From NCBI GenBank assembly GCA_028693285.1, contig JAQUVQ010000003.1, positions 34,104-98,103 of the forward strand: a DNA stretch of 64,000 nucleotides, given 5' to 3'. Both the position numbers and the translations under genes were made by a program. How positions within the stretch are numbered: position 1 is the stretch's first letter; each line of letters starts with the position of its first letter. Below, piece by piece: positions 9,664 through 20,309 of this stretch. This DNA is from Smithellaceae bacterium. Its GTDB lineage: Bacteria > Desulfobacterota > Syntrophia > Syntrophales > Smithellaceae. A model generated the notes under the pieces. It saw only the letters and a program-made list of their open reading frames with translations, was not told the origin of the DNA and ran no database searches.

Positions 9664-11113
9664 TGTTGTAAGAGAGTCCCTGACGTTTGACGACCTGCTC
9701 TTGGTGCCCGCGGCTTCCAGCATTTTGCCGCGCGACGTCGAAACATCCACGTGGCTGACGCAGAGAATCAAACTGAACATTCCCATCGTCTCGGCGGCCA
9801 TGGACACGGTGACGGAATCCCGCACGGCCATCTGCATGGCTCAGGAGGGCGGCATCGGCATTATTCACCGGAATATGAGCATCGAACGCCAGGCCATCGA
9901 AGTGGACCGGGTGAAAAAATCGGAAAGCGGCATGGTGGTCGATCCGATCACCATCGAACCGGAAAGAAAAGTCAGCGACGCGCTGGCCCTGATGCACCAG
10001 TATTCCATCTCCGGCGTGCCGGTCGTCAAAAATGAAAAACTGGTCGGCATTCTGACCAACCGCGATCTGCGCTTTGAAGAAAACCTGGATCAGCCCGTGT
10101 CCAACGTGATGACCAAAAAAAATCTCATCACCGTAAAGTCCAGCATCACCCTGGAAGAATCCAAAAAGCTGCTCCACAAACACCGCATCGAAAAGCTTTT
10201 GGTCGTGGACGATGAAAACCGGCTCAAAGGCCTGATCACCATCAAGGACATTGAAAAAATCCGCCGCTATCCCAACGCCTGCAAGGACTCGCTCGGAAGG
10301 CTGCGCGTCGGCGCGGCCGTGGGCATCATCGACCGGGAGCCCAGAATCGAGGCGCTTCTGGCGGCGGGTGTGGACGTGATTGCCATTGACACCTCTCACG
10401 GACATTCGGCGGGCGTGATTGACGCCATCCGCTCCACCAAGGCGAATTTCCCCAAATGCGAGCTCATCGCGGGAAACATTGCAACGGTCGAGGGGGCCCA
10501 GGCGCTCATCGATGCCGGAGTGGATGCGGTAAAGGTCGGAGTGGGGCCCGGCTCCATCTGCACCACCCGCATTATCGCGGGCGTGGGCGTGGCGCAGATG
10601 TCCGCGATCCGAGACACCTATAAAGTCGCCTCCCGTCAGGGCATTCCCGTCATTGCCGACGGCGGCATCAAGTATTCCGGCGACATCGTCAAGGCCCTGG
10701 GCTGCGGCGCAAACGCCGTCATGATCGGCGGACTGTTTGCCGGAACCGAAGAAAGCCCAGGTGAAACGATTTTGTTCCAAGGGCGCAGTTACAAGGTGTA
10801 TCGCGGCATGGGATCGCTGGAGGCCATGAAAATGGGAAGCCGCGACCGCTACTATCAGGACGACGTCGAAGCGCCTTCCAAGACGGTTCCGGAAGGGATC
10901 GAGGGCAGGGTGCCTTTCCGCGGCACGCTTTCCGCCAGCATCGTCCAACTGATCGGCGGGCTGAAAGCCGGCATGGGCTACGTCGGATGCCGGACCATTG
11001 CGGAACTGATCGAAAAATCCCGGTTCGTCCGCATTACGTCGGCCGGCCTCAGGGAAAGCCACGTTCACGACGTGATCATCACCAAGGAAGCGCCCAATTA
11101 CTGGATAGATTAG
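9653..11113 (+). CDS. guaB: IMP dehydrogenase
   Basis: [11 protein letters not shown], tandem CBS domains, [20 protein letters not shown]-like motif, [27 protein letters not shown] at 9653 with upstream GGAGGA. Confidence 0.97.
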   Translation: MLDDVVRESLTFDDLLLVPAASSILPRDVETSTWLTQRIKLNIPIVSAAMDTVTESRTAICMAQEGGIGIIHRNMSIERQAIEVDRVKKSESGMVVDPITIEPERKVSDALALMHQYSISGVPVVKNEKLVGILTNRDLRFEENLDQPVSNVMTKKNLITVKSSITLEESKKLLHKHRIEKLLVVDDENRLKGLITIKDIEKIRRYPNACKDSLGRLRVGAAVGIIDREPRIEALLAAGVDVIAIDTSHGHSAGVIDAIRSTKANFPKCELIAGNIATVEGAQALIDAGVDAVKVGVGPGSICTTRIIAGVGVAQMSAIRDTYKVASRQGIPVIADGGIKYSGDIVKALGCGANAVMIGGLFAGTEESPGETILFQGRSYKVYRGMGSLEAMKMGSRDRYYQDDVEAPSKTVPEGIEGRVPFRGTLSASIVQLIGGLKAGMGYVGCRTIAELIEKSRFVRITSAGLRESHVHDVIITKEAPNYWID

Positions 11114-11117
11114 CCAA

Positions 11118-14100
11118 ATGAAGCAAGCCGATTTCGTCCATCTCCACGTCCATACGCAGTACAGCCTTCTCGACGGCATGATCCGCCTGGACGACCTCTT
11201 TCAAAAGGCCAAAGAATACGAGATGCCGGCGATCGCCATCACCGACCACGGCACGATGTTCGGCGCGATCGACTTCTACAAGCAGGCCTGCGCGGCCGGC
11301 ATCAAGCCGATCATCGGCTGCGAACTTTATGTCGCGCCCCGCGGGCTCGCGGACAGAACCCCGTCGCCCGCCGGTGAAACGGCGCGCCATCTGGTGGTTT
11401 GGGCCAAAGACATGCAGGGCTACAAAAATCTGATGAAACTGACTTCCGTGGCCCATCTGGATGGATTTTACTACCGGCCGCGCGTGGACAAGGCCCTGCT
11501 GAAAGAATGCTCCCAAGGTCTGATCGCGTCAAGCGCATGCCTCCACGGGGAAATCGCTTCGCATATCGTCCGGGGCCGCATGGAAGACGCCCGCAGGGCC
11601 GCCCGTGAGTTTCAGGAAATTTTCGGCGAGGACAATTTCTATCTGGAGGTCATGGAAAACGGCATTCCCGAGCAGAAAACCGCCAACCGGGGCTTGATGG
11701 AGCTTGGCAGGGAGCTCTCCATTCCGCTCATCGCCACGAACGACTGTCACTATCTGAACGCAGATCACGCGGAAGCGCACGATGTTTTGCTGTGCATTCA
11801 GACGGGAAGAACCATCGAAGACAAAGACCGGATGTCCATGTCGTCGGGCCAGTTTTACGTCCGTTCCTCCGGGGAAATGCAGGCGCTTTTTGCCGAAATG
11901 CCCGAAGCAGTCTCCAATACGATGGATGTCGCGAATCGATGCAACCTGACCCTGGAATTCGGGAAATTCTACCTGCCGAAATACGAGATCAAGGACCCCG
12001 GAGAAAGCCTTGAGGATCATCTGGATCGCAAGGCGACCCAGGGCCTGGAAAAACTGTTCCCGGTGATTTTGAAGCACTGGAAAGAGGACGAGGCGGCCGT
12101 TCGGCAAAAATACACGGATCGCCTGCGCTCAGAGCTGGAAATCATCAAAAAAATGGGGTTTGCCGGATATTTTCTGATCGTTTCCGATTTTATCAAGCAC
12201 GCCAAGCACACGGGGGTGCCCGTCGGTCCGGGACGCGGCTCCGCTGCCGGATCGCTGGTGGCATATGCCATTCGCATCACCGACATCGATCCCTTGCTCT
12301 ACGGATTGTTTTTCGAGCGTTTTCTCAATCCGGACCGGATCAGCATGCCGGACATCGACATCGATTTCTGCCAGGAACGCCGCGGTGAAATCATCAAATA
12401 CGTCACGGAAAAATACGGCAAGGACAGAGTCTCCCAGATCTGCACCTTCGGCAAGATGATGGCCAAGGGCGTGATTCGGGATGTGGGCAGAGCCCTGAAC
12501 ATTCCCTATGGCGAAGTGGACCGAATTGCCAAACTGGTGCCGACCTTTCCGCTGAACATCAAGCTAGCGGATGCGTTCAAGGCGGAGCCGCGTTTTGAGG
12601 AAGAACGCAGGAAGAACCCGAAGATCGACAAAATGCTGTCGCTGTCGCTGGTTCTGGAAGGCCTCAACCGGCATTCTTCCGTGCACGCCGCCGGCATTGT
12701 GATATCCGACGTTCCGCTGGTCGAGCGTGTTCCGCTTTTTTCTCCCAAAAAAGATGACAGGGTTTCCCAGTATTCGATGAAGGATATCGAAGCCGTCGGG
12801 CTGACCAAATTTGATTTTTTGGGTCTCAAGACGCTGACGGTCATTAAGAACGCCGTGGATTTCATCCGGGATTCCCACCATGTCGATGTTGACGTGAACA
12901 ATCTTCCTCTCGATGATGAAGAAACCTACCGTCTGCTCGCAAAGGGGGAAACCGACGGTGTTTTCCAGCTGGAAAGCGCCGGGATGAAAGACCTGCTGGT
13001 CAATTTCAAGCCGGACCGCATCGAAGACGTCATCACGCTGATTGCTGCCTACCGGCCGGGACCGATGAAGATGATTCCCGATTTTATCGCCCGCAAGCAT
13101 GGAAAGCAGCAGATTGCCTATGAGCTTCCCCAGCTGGAGCCGATCCTCAAAGAAACCTACGGCATCATCCTTTACCAGGAACAGGTCATGCAGATCGCCA
13201 ACGTCATTGGAGGATATACCATGGCGCAGGCCGACACGCTGCGCAAAGTGATGGGGAAAAAGCAGGTAGCGGCGATGGAAAAGGAGAAACCCCGTTTTCT
13301 TGAAGGCGCGAAAAAGAAAACGATCAACGAGAACAAGGCAAAAATCATATGGAATCAGATGGAAGACTTCGCCGAATACGGTTTCAACAAGTCTCACAGC
13401 GCCGCCTACGCGATGATCACCTACCAGACGGCCTATCTGAAGGCCCATTATCCCGTCGCCTTCATGGCGGCGCTTTTGACCAGCGAAAAAGACAACCGGG
13501 ACAAGATTATCCGGCACATGTCCAACTGCAAGGAAATGGGCATCAATATTCTGCCGCCGGACATCAATGAATCCCAAAAGGATTTCAGCATTTCGGGAGG
13601 CAACATCCGTTTCGGCCTTGCCGCCGTAAAAAATGTCGGGGAAGCGGCGATTGAATCCGTAATGGAAATCCGCATGGAAGGAAAATTTACATCCTTCATG
13701 GATTTTCTCTGCCGCATCGATCTGCGCAAAGTCAACCGAAGGGTCCTGGAAAGTCTGATCAAGTGCGGATCTTTCGATTCCCTGCACTTCACCCGCCGTC
13801 AGCTCATGGAATGCCTGGATTCGGCCATGGAGGAGGCGCAGCGCAAGCAGAAGGAATTGCAAAGCAATCAGGCAAGCATCTTCGACGAGCTCGCTCCCGC
13901 CAGAACATCCGGGACAGGCGGCAACGGGTCTTTCTCGATTCCCGAGCTGCCCGAATGGGACCGCAAGGAACTGCTCTCCATCGAAAAAGACACCGTCGGT
14001 TTTTATATTTCCGGGCATCCATTGCAGGGCTATGCCGGCAAGTTGCACCTGGTTGCCAACACGGATTCTTCATCGCTGAACACCAAAAGAGACAAAGAAA

Positions 14101-14591
14101 CCATCACCGTCGCGGGGATCATCAGCTCGCTCTCTGAGAGGCTGACCAAGAAAAAAGAAGTGATGTGCAATGTTGTTCTTGAAGACCTGCAGGGTTCCGT
14201 CAATATCATCTTCTGGGCGGACATCTACAGGAAATTCTCCGATTTGCTCCATGCCGACGAGCCGGTTGTTATTCAGGGGATGGTCGATATCGGAGATGAA
14301 TCTAATAAAATCATCGCTCTGGATGTGATTCCCCTGGCCAAGGCTCTGGAAAATCCCTATAAACAGGTTCGTTTTATGGTCAAAACCGACAAAATATCCC
14401 CGGAGGGAATTTCCGCCCTTTGTGAAACGATTCGAAAATACGATGGGAAATACGAAGGCTATATTCACCTGTTGAACGGGAAATGCGAAACCATCGTCCG
14501 TCTCGGGGACCGCACAAAACTAAACATCTGTGAGAAACTCCGACGGGAGGCGGATGCGATTCTGGGGGAGGGGAGTACGGTTTATTGCTGA
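11118..14591 (+). CDS. dnaE: DNA polymerase III subunit alpha
   Basis: 1157 aa; PHP domain FVHLHVHTQYSLLDGM, GPGRGSAAGSLVAY, PDIDIDFCQERR, YRPGPMKMIPDFI. Confidence 0.98.
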   Translation: MKQADFVHLHVHTQYSLLDGMIRLDDLFQKAKEYEMPAIAITDHGTMFGAIDFYKQACAAGIKPIIGCELYVAPRGLADRTPSPAGETARHLVVWAKDMQGYKNLMKLTSVAHLDGFYYRPRVDKALLKECSQGLIASSACLHGEIASHIVRGRMEDARRAAREFQEIFGEDNFYLEVMENGIPEQKTANRGLMELGRELSIPLIATNDCHYLNADHAEAHDVLLCIQTGRTIEDKDRMSMSSGQFYVRSSGEMQALFAEMPEAVSNTMDVANRCNLTLEFGKFYLPKYEIKDPGESLEDHLDRKATQGLEKLFPVILKHWKEDEAAVRQKYTDRLRSELEIIKKMGFAGYFLIVSDFIKHAKHTGVPVGPGRGSAAGSLVAYAIRITDIDPLLYGLFFERFLNPDRISMPDIDIDFCQERRGEIIKYVTEKYGKDRVSQICTFGKMMAKGVIRDVGRALNIPYGEVDRIAKLVPTFPLNIKLADAFKAEPRFEEERRKNPKIDKMLSLSLVLEGLNRHSSVHAAGIVISDVPLVERVPLFSPKKDDRVSQYSMKDIEAVGLTKFDFLGLKTLTVIKNAVDFIRDSHHVDVDVNNLPLDDEETYRLLAKGETDGVFQLESAGMKDLLVNFKPDRIEDVITLIAAYRPGPMKMIPDFIARKHGKQQIAYELPQLEPILKETYGIILYQEQVMQIANVIGGYTMAQADTLRKVMGKKQVAAMEKEKPRFLEGAKKKTINENKAKIIWNQMEDFAEYGFNKSHSAAYAMITYQTAYLKAHYPVAFMAALLTSEKDNRDKIIRHMSNCKEMGINILPPDINESQKDFSISGGNIRFGLAAVKNVGEAAIESVMEIRMEGKFTSFMDFLCRIDLRKVNRRVLESLIKCGSFDSLHFTRRQLMECLDSAMEEAQRKQKELQSNQASIFDELAPARTSGTGGNGSFSIPELPEWDRKELLSIEKDTVGFYISGHPLQGYAGKLHLVANTDSSSLNTKRDKETITVAGIISSLSERLTKKKEVMCNVVLEDLQGSVNIIFWADIYRKFSDLLHADEPVVIQGMVDIGDESNKIIALDVIPLAKALENPYKQVRFMVKTDKISPEGISALCETIRKYDGKYEGYIHLLNGKCETIVRLGDRTKLNICEKLRREADAILGEGSTVYC

Positions 14592-14592
14592 T

Positions 14593-15312
14593 ATGATACA
14601 TGAGGAAAGAACTTATAGATCATTAATTAATAAAGATAATCTGATTTCATATCGTGTTAAAATTTCTCAAAGCGACCTGTGGATAAGCTCTGATTCCAAC
14701 CTGGCCTCAGTGGCCGAAAAATCTCTTCTGAAGCATCGATTTTCCCTTGAATCCTATATCGACAGGCATCCGGAATTTCAAACGGCGCTGCTTCCTTATC
14801 CACAGGACTTTCTGGCGCCAGGAATCGTCAGGGAGATGATTGCGCGATCAGCCGTCTGCGGGGTAGGGCCAATGGCCTCCGTTGCAGGCGCAATCGCGGA
14901 ATTTGTGGGAAACGATCTTTCCGGTTTGACGGATCATCTCATCATTGAAAACGGAGGGGATATTTTTCTTCTTTCCAAAAGCAGCCTGACCATCGGAATC
15001 TTTGCCGGAGAATCTACTTTAAGTTATAAGGTTAAAATAATTGTAAAACCTGAAGAAACGCCTTTGGGTGTCTGTACATCATCCGCAACGGTCGGGCCGT
15101 CTCTCAGCTTCGGAAAAGCCGACGCGGTCTGCGTTCTTTCCAGTTCCCCGACGCTGGCGGATGCAGCGGCCTCCGCAATCGGCAATCGCGTAAATACCCG
15201 ATACGATATTCGAAATGCCATGAATTGCGGAATGAAAATACCGGGCGTGAAGGGCATTGTCATTATCTTTGGAAATGAAATGGGCGCAATGGGGGAGGTC
15301 GAGCTTGCCTGA
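14593..15312 (+). CDS. UPF0280 family protein
   Basis: MIHEERTYRSLINKDNLISYRVKISQSDLWI...MASVAGAIAEFVGNDL...LIIENGGDIFL...GVCTSSATVGPSLSFGKADAVCVLS; characteristic of UPF0280. Confidence 0.85.
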   Translation: MIHEERTYRSLINKDNLISYRVKISQSDLWISSDSNLASVAEKSLLKHRFSLESYIDRHPEFQTALLPYPQDFLAPGIVREMIARSAVCGVGPMASVAGAIAEFVGNDLSGLTDHLIIENGGDIFLLSKSSLTIGIFAGESTLSYKVKIIVKPEETPLGVCTSSATVGPSLSFGKADAVCVLSSSPTLADAAASAIGNRVNTRYDIRNAMNCGMKIPGVKGIVIIFGNEMGAMGEVELA

Positions 15313-15352
15313 AATACAACAATATCTCAGGAAGAAGGAAGGAAATCACTAT

Positions 15353-15745
15353 ATGGATGATTTTACAAAGGAACTATGGAAGAAAAGCCCGTTTATCAAA
15401 CTGCTTGGGCTTGAATTTGAAAAGCTGGAACAGGGGCGCACTTCCACCCGTCTTGAAAGGAGAGAAAACCTGCTCAACAAACACAGCGCCGTTCACGGAG
15501 GCGTTATCTATGCCATAGCCGATATCAGCATGGGCGTGGCTGTTTACACCACATTGAAAACAGGTGAAGAAACTTCCACGATTGAAATCAAGATCAACTA
15601 TCTAAAGCCGGCGAAATGCAATCTTTTAATTTGCGAAGCGCGAGTTCTTAAAAAAGGAAAAAATTTAGCCGTCGTGGAGGCGGAGATAAGGTCGGGAGAA
15701 AGCGATCTGATCGCAAAGGCTCTCGGCACATTCATGTTAACATAA
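15353..15745 (+). CDS. PaaI-family hotdog thioesterase
   Basis: MDDFTKELWKKSPFIKLLGLEFEKLEQG...NKHSAVHGGVIYAIADISMGVAVYT; hotdog-fold HGG motif. Confidence 0.88.
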   Translation: MDDFTKELWKKSPFIKLLGLEFEKLEQGRTSTRLERRENLLNKHSAVHGGVIYAIADISMGVAVYTTLKTGEETSTIEIKINYLKPAKCNLLICEARVLKKGKNLAVVEAEIRSGESDLIAKALGTFMLT

Positions 15746-15794
15746 GATATCTTATAGGACATAAAGAAAATGCGGCAATGCGGCGGGCGGGCTG

Positions 15795-16751
15795 CTACAT
15801 CCCATCCGCCGCCAGTTGTTCAATCAATCGAGCCTGCTTATCGGTGAGTTTTTTCGGAACCTCAACGTTGACTTTGACGAACTGATCGCCATTGCGTGAT
15901 TCCTTCAGGACAGGCACTCCAAATCCCTTCATTCGAATCTTGGTATTGTTTTGCGTTCCGGGCGCGATCTTCAGTCTTTTCATGGTTCCGTCGATCGTTG
16001 GAACGTCGATGGTTGTCCCCAGAGCGGCCTGGGAAAACTTGATGGTTTTTTCGATGTACAGGTCATTGCCGTCGCGGGCGAAGATCGGATGGGACAAAAC
16101 ATTGATATTCAGGTAGAGATCACCGTTTTGCCCGCCGTTGTAACCCGGCAGGCCTTTTCCGGGAAGCCTCAGTTTCTTTCCGGAGCTGATTCCCGGGGGT
16201 ATTTTGACATTAATGTTTTCAGCGCCCTTTTCCATCTGAAGCGAAATTTTCTTGTCGGCGCCCAAAACTGATTCTTCAAGGGATATTGATAGGTTATATT
16301 CGGCATCCTGGCCTTTTTGCGGCATATTGGCATACTGGCCGCCGCCCCCGCCCATTTGACCGAAAATGCCGGCCAGCGGGTCGTCATATTCCGTATAGCC
16401 GCCCCGTCTCGTTCCCGTGCGGAAGGTTGTTCGCCCCCCTCCCCTGGGCCCGCCGAAGCCGAAACTGCGCAAAATCTCGTCGAGGTCGAACCCGCGGAAG
16501 ATGTCTTCTTGTGAATATTGCTGGCGAAACTGATCAGCCGAGCCGAAATTGTCGTAATTCTGCCTCTTTTCCGCATCACTTAAAACAGCGTAAGCCTCGC
16601 TGATTTTTTTGAATTTCTCCTCGGCTGCCGCTTTGTTGTTGGGATTTTTATCCGGATGCCACTTGACGGCCAGCTTTCGGTAGGCTTTTTTGATTTCCTC
16701 CGGCGTGGCCTTTTTTTCAACGCCCAGAACCTTATAGTAATCTTCAGCCAT
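15795..16751 (-). CDS. cbpA: DnaJ C-terminal domain co-chaperone, CbpA type (no Zn finger)
   Basis: J-domain with HPD motif, G/F-rich linker, C-terminal substrate-binding domains; no CXXCXGXG repeats. Confidence 0.9.
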   Translation of the reverse strand: MAEDYYKVLGVEKKATPEEIKKAYRKLAVKWHPDKNPNNKAAAEEKFKKISEAYAVLSDAEKRQNYDNFGSADQFRQQYSQEDIFRGFDLDEILRSFGFGGPRGGGRTTFRTGTRRGGYTEYDDPLAGIFGQMGGGGGQYANMPQKGQDAEYNLSISLEESVLGADKKISLQMEKGAENINVKIPPGISSGKKLRLPGKGLPGYNGGQNGDLYLNINVLSHPIFARDGNDLYIEKTIKFSQAALGTTIDVPTIDGTMKRLKIAPGTQNNTKIRMKGFGVPVLKESRNGDQFVKVNVEVPKKLTDKQARLIEQLAADGM

Positions 16752-16790
16752 GCAAATTTCCTCTTATTTTTCTTTTCTTATGGCGGTAAT

Positions 16791-17372
16791 TTAAGCAGGA
16801 ATTCCCATTTGAAAAGCTTCAAGATTCAATTTTACAAGTTTTTGCGGAAAGGATTTCCGAATAACGCTTTCCCAGATTGCATGCGGAATGTCCATCAGTG
16901 AGGAAAGAGCTCCCAAAAGAACGACATTGGCCGCTTTCAGATTGCCGGCCCTCTGGGCGAGCAAAAGTGCCTCAATCGCCATTACCTGAGGGTAATGCAT
17001 TTTTAGATATTCAATGATATCCAATGGATAATCAGCATCCCCCGTATTGACGGCCGGGGGATTGATCTGCTCGGTATTCAGAATGATGGAAGCATTCGGG
17101 CTTAAGTCTTTCAGATAGCGCAGGGCTTCCATTTTCTCAAAGGAAACCAGCGTTTCAACGGTTCCCGGCTCCGCGAGGGGCGAATAAACCTTTCTGCCGT
17201 AACGAACGTGGCTGGTGACACAGCCGCCGCGCTGCGCCATGCCGTGGACTTCGCTTTTCTTGACATCGTAGCCGGCTTCCATCATGACTTCGCAGAGGAT
17301 ATCGCTGGCCCGAATGATGCCCTGCCCGCCCACTCCGGCAAACAGAATGCTTTTTACCCTGTCTTCTTTCAT
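16791..17372 (-). CDS. iorB: Indolepyruvate ferredoxin oxidoreductase, beta subunit
   Basis: MKEDRVKSILFAGVGGQGIIRASDILCEVMMEAGYDVKKSEVHGMAQRGG; gamma/KorC-like domain, next to iorA. ATG at 17372. Confidence 0.93.
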   Translation of the reverse strand: MKEDRVKSILFAGVGGQGIIRASDILCEVMMEAGYDVKKSEVHGMAQRGGCVTSHVRYGRKVYSPLAEPGTVETLVSFEKMEALRYLKDLSPNASIILNTEQINPPAVNTGDADYPLDIIEYLKMHYPQVMAIEALLLAQRAGNLKAANVVLLGALSSLMDIPHAIWESVIRKSFPQKLVKLNLEAFQMGIPA

Positions 17373-17388
17373 AAAACTTTCCTTTTCT

Positions 17389-19155
17389 TCAGCTGATCGC
17401 GCCGAATCTGCAGACCTGTGCGCAAAGCCCGCACCCGTTGCACAGCGTCTCGTCAATCACCGCGATTCCCTTTCGCTTGGAGCCCTTTTTCGTGACGCCT
17501 TTTTTCCAGGCGATCGGCGGACAGTTCAGCTCCAGGCAGGACCTGCAGCCTTCGCACGCGTCCGGATCCACCTTCAGCGGCGGCTTCGACTTCTGGTTTG
17601 CCCTTTTGAACAAAACGCAGGGGCTCTGGGCGATAATAACGGAAGGGCCGGAGCTCGCCAGTTCATCCTTGATCGCACTGCGGGCTTCCTTCACGTTGTT
17701 CGGATCTATCACTCGAATATTTTCAATTCCCAGGGCTGATATCAGAATATTCAGGTTGACTTTCTTGGCTTCCTTCCCCATCAGGGTGTAGCCCGTTCCC
17801 GGATGTTCCTGCATGCCGGTCATGGCCGTCGTGCTGTTGTCCAGAATGATGATCAGGGCATCGCTGTTGTTGTAGGCCATGTTCATGAGGGGCGTGATGC
17901 CGGAGTGAAGAAAGGTGGAATCGCCGATCACGCCGACCACCTTCCCCTTTCCTTTTTCCTTAAGGGCCTTGCTCATCCCGTGGGCCATGCCGATGCTGGC
18001 GCCCATGCAGATGCAGGAATGCAGCCCTTCCAGGGGCTTCAGATAGGACAGCGTGTAGCAGCCGATATCGCCGTGGACGTAAGCTTTGGATTTTTTCAGC
18101 GCGTAAAACAATCCCCGGTGCGGGCATCCGGGACAGAGGTTCGGCGGCCGTTGCGCCAGGGTTTCCGGATAAGTCGAAGCGGCGGCCGGCTTATCGGCAT
18201 GGATCGCGCTTCGAATGATGCCGGGGTCAAATTCATTCGTGTAGGGGAAGATCTCCTTGCCGGTCACCTCGATGCCCAGGGCCCTGATCTGCTCTTCCAG
18301 ATAGGGATCGAGCTCCTCGATGACATAAATCTTTTTGACCCTGGAGGCGAAATGCCGGATCATTTTCACCGGCAGCGGATAGACCATGCCCAGCTTCAGA
18401 TAGGAATAATCCGGAAAAACGTCCTTCGCGTAGTTGTATGGCATGCCCGCGGTAATGATGCCGACCGCCGGATCGTTGATTTCCATTTTATTTTCCGGAA
18501 ACGTCTCCGCAAACTTCTGCAGGGCTTTCTGGCGCTTTTCCACTTCCACGCGGCGGATGCGCGCGTTGATGGGAACCATGACGTATTTTGCCGCATGATG
18601 CGCAAGCGCGGTTTTGTCTTCGGGAACCCGCGGCTCGCTGAGCGTGACCACGGACTTGGAATGGGAGACGCGCGTAGTCGTGCGCAGAAAAACCGGAGTG
18701 TCGAATTGTTCGCTGATGGCGAAGGCAAGCTTGACATACTCCTTGGCCTCCTGGGGATCGGACGGCTCCAGCATGGGAATTTTGGCGAACTTGGCGTAGT
18801 TTCGGTTGTCCTGCTCGTTTTGCGAGCTGTGCATGGACGGGTCATCGGCGCTGATGATGACCAGTGCGCCCTCGATTCCGGTGTAGCTTACTGTAAAAAT
18901 CGGATCGGCGGCCACGTTCACGCCGACGTGCTTCATGACCGCCAGGGCTTTCGCGCCGCCCAGGGCCGCGCCGATGGCCACCTCCACCGCGACTTTTTCA
19001 TTGGGCGCCCATTCGGCGTAAACACCGTCGTACCGGGCAAACTGCTCCATGATTTCGGTGCTGGGCGTGCCCGGATAGGCAGCCGCAAACCTGACGCCCG
19101 CCTCGTACACGCCGCGGGCGATGGCTTCGTTTCCAGACATCAATTCTTTTTTCAA
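17389..19155 (-). CDS. iorA: Indolepyruvate ferredoxin oxidoreductase, alpha subunit
   Basis: 588 aa; AAYPGTPSTEI, MKHVGVNVAADP, TPP domain GDIGCYTL...GDSTFLHSGITPL, C-terminal 4Fe-4S motifs. Confidence 0.96.
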   Translation of the reverse strand: MKKELMSGNEAIARGVYEAGVRFAAAYPGTPSTEIMEQFARYDGVYAEWAPNEKVAVEVAIGAALGGAKALAVMKHVGVNVAADPIFTVSYTGIEGALVIISADDPSMHSSQNEQDNRNYAKFAKIPMLEPSDPQEAKEYVKLAFAISEQFDTPVFLRTTTRVSHSKSVVTLSEPRVPEDKTALAHHAAKYVMVPINARIRRVEVEKRQKALQKFAETFPENKMEINDPAVGIITAGMPYNYAKDVFPDYSYLKLGMVYPLPVKMIRHFASRVKKIYVIEELDPYLEEQIRALGIEVTGKEIFPYTNEFDPGIIRSAIHADKPAAASTYPETLAQRPPNLCPGCPHRGLFYALKKSKAYVHGDIGCYTLSYLKPLEGLHSCICMGASIGMAHGMSKALKEKGKGKVVGVIGDSTFLHSGITPLMNMAYNNSDALIIILDNSTTAMTGMQEHPGTGYTLMGKEAKKVNLNILISALGIENIRVIDPNNVKEARSAIKDELASSGPSVIIAQSPCVLFKRANQKSKPPLKVDPDACEGCRSCLELNCPPIAWKKGVTKKGSKRKGIAVIDETLCNGCGLCAQVCRFGAIS

Positions 19156-19207
19156 CTGCTTGCGCCTCCTCCATAACCGATGGCGGTCCGGGACCCGCCG
19201 CGGGAAC

Positions 19208-19888
19208 TCAGCCCAGGGCGGCTATTTTTCTTCGAAGATAGAGTTGGGCCGCCGAATCCGTTGTTTTTTCCAGAGCCTTTTGGTAGTACTCCATTGCCTT
19301 GGCCTTGTCGTTCAGCGCTTCGTGAGCGCGCGCCACGTTGCGCAGACTCATCATTTCAAAGCCGGTATGGTAACCTTTTTGCGCCTGCTCAAAATATTTG
19401 AGAGCCGCCCTGAAATCCTTCCTGGCTTCATAAGCGTAGCCCAGAGACGTCAGCGCCAGAAATCTCACGCCCGTTTTATCCGATCCTGTTTTGGCGACGA
19501 ATGTTTCGTAGGAAGCGATCGCCCGGTCCAGGTCTCCCTGGTTGTAGTAAATATTGGCAAGATGGTAATGAGCCATCCGGCCGCTCCAGCTGTGGGGGTA
19601 CTGATCCGCCAGCTTCTGCAGGATCGGGATGTTGGCCTTTTCCGTTTCCGGATTGTCGCCGCCCTTCAGGATATTGTCCTGTGCTTTGGCGTATAATTTC
19701 AGCGCGGAACCGGAATAATAGCTCCAGTAAAAATAAATGCCCAGGACCAGCAGCACGGCGCACGACAGGGCCGCGGCGGCGATGATCACGCGGCTTTTAT
19801 TTTCCTCGACGTACTCGCCCACTCTGTCAAAGGTGGTTTGAAAAGCGTCCGGGCTTTTCAGCTCTTTCTTGGATAACTTGGCGGCCAT
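19208..19888 (-). CDS. TPR-repeat protein with N-terminal TM anchor (YfgM-like)
   Basis: 226 aa; single TM near residue 40 followed by TPR motifs. Confidence 0.8.
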   Translation of the reverse strand: MAAKLSKKELKSPDAFQTTFDRVGEYVEENKSRVIIAAAALSCAVLLVLGIYFYWSYYSGSALKLYAKAQDNILKGGDNPETEKANIPILQKLADQYPHSWSGRMAHYHLANIYYNQGDLDRAIASYETFVAKTGSDKTGVRFLALTSLGYAYEARKDFRAALKYFEQAQKGYHTGFEMMSLRNVARAHEALNDKAKAMEYYQKALEKTTDSAAQLYLRRKIAALG

Positions 19889-19889
19889 T

Positions 19890-20309
19890 TTACTCCCCTT
19901 TGCGAATAGAATATTTCTCGATTAACCCGGTGATCAATGCCGGCATCCTCCGGATTTTTCCTTCGTTGCTGGTGCAGGCATGGATGGTGTATCCTTCCAC
20001 GAGCAGTTTTCGCTGATTTTCGTCCCAGATCTTGGAGCTGTAACGGATGCTGGCCCTCTTGATATAGTCAAAGCAAGTCTCCACCGTGAGCAGGTCGTCG
20101 TATCTGGCCGGCTGGAGATAGCGGCAGAACACCGTCGTCAATGGCAGATGGAGCCCCAGGTTTTCCAGATCCGAATAGACAATCCCCATTTGCCGCATCA
20201 ATTCATTCCGGCCCAGCTCAAACCAGCGGATATAGTTGGTGTGATAGACAATGCCCATCGCGTCCGTGTCGGCGTAGATCACGCGGAATGTCGTCAGGTT
20301 ACTTTCCAA
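19890..20309 (-). CDS. YbgC/FadM-type acyl-CoA thioesterase
   Basis: FRVIYADTDAMGIVYHTNYIRWFELGRNELMRQMG: YbgC signature. Confidence 0.93.
   Translation of the reverse strand: MESNLTTFRVIYADTDAMGIVYHTNYIRWFELGRNELMRQMGIVYSDLENLGLHLPLTTVFCRYLQPARYDDLLTVETCFDYIKRASIRYSSKIWDENQRKLLVEGYTIHACTSNEGKIRRMPALITGLIEKYSIRKGE

Noticed and set aside
9656-11179. 507-aa minus-strand ORF opposite guaB
   Set aside because: Antisense of a diagnostic IMP dehydrogenase; no motif support.
12564-14048. 494-aa minus-strand ORF opposite dnaE
   Set aside because: Antisense of dnaE; no independent evidence.
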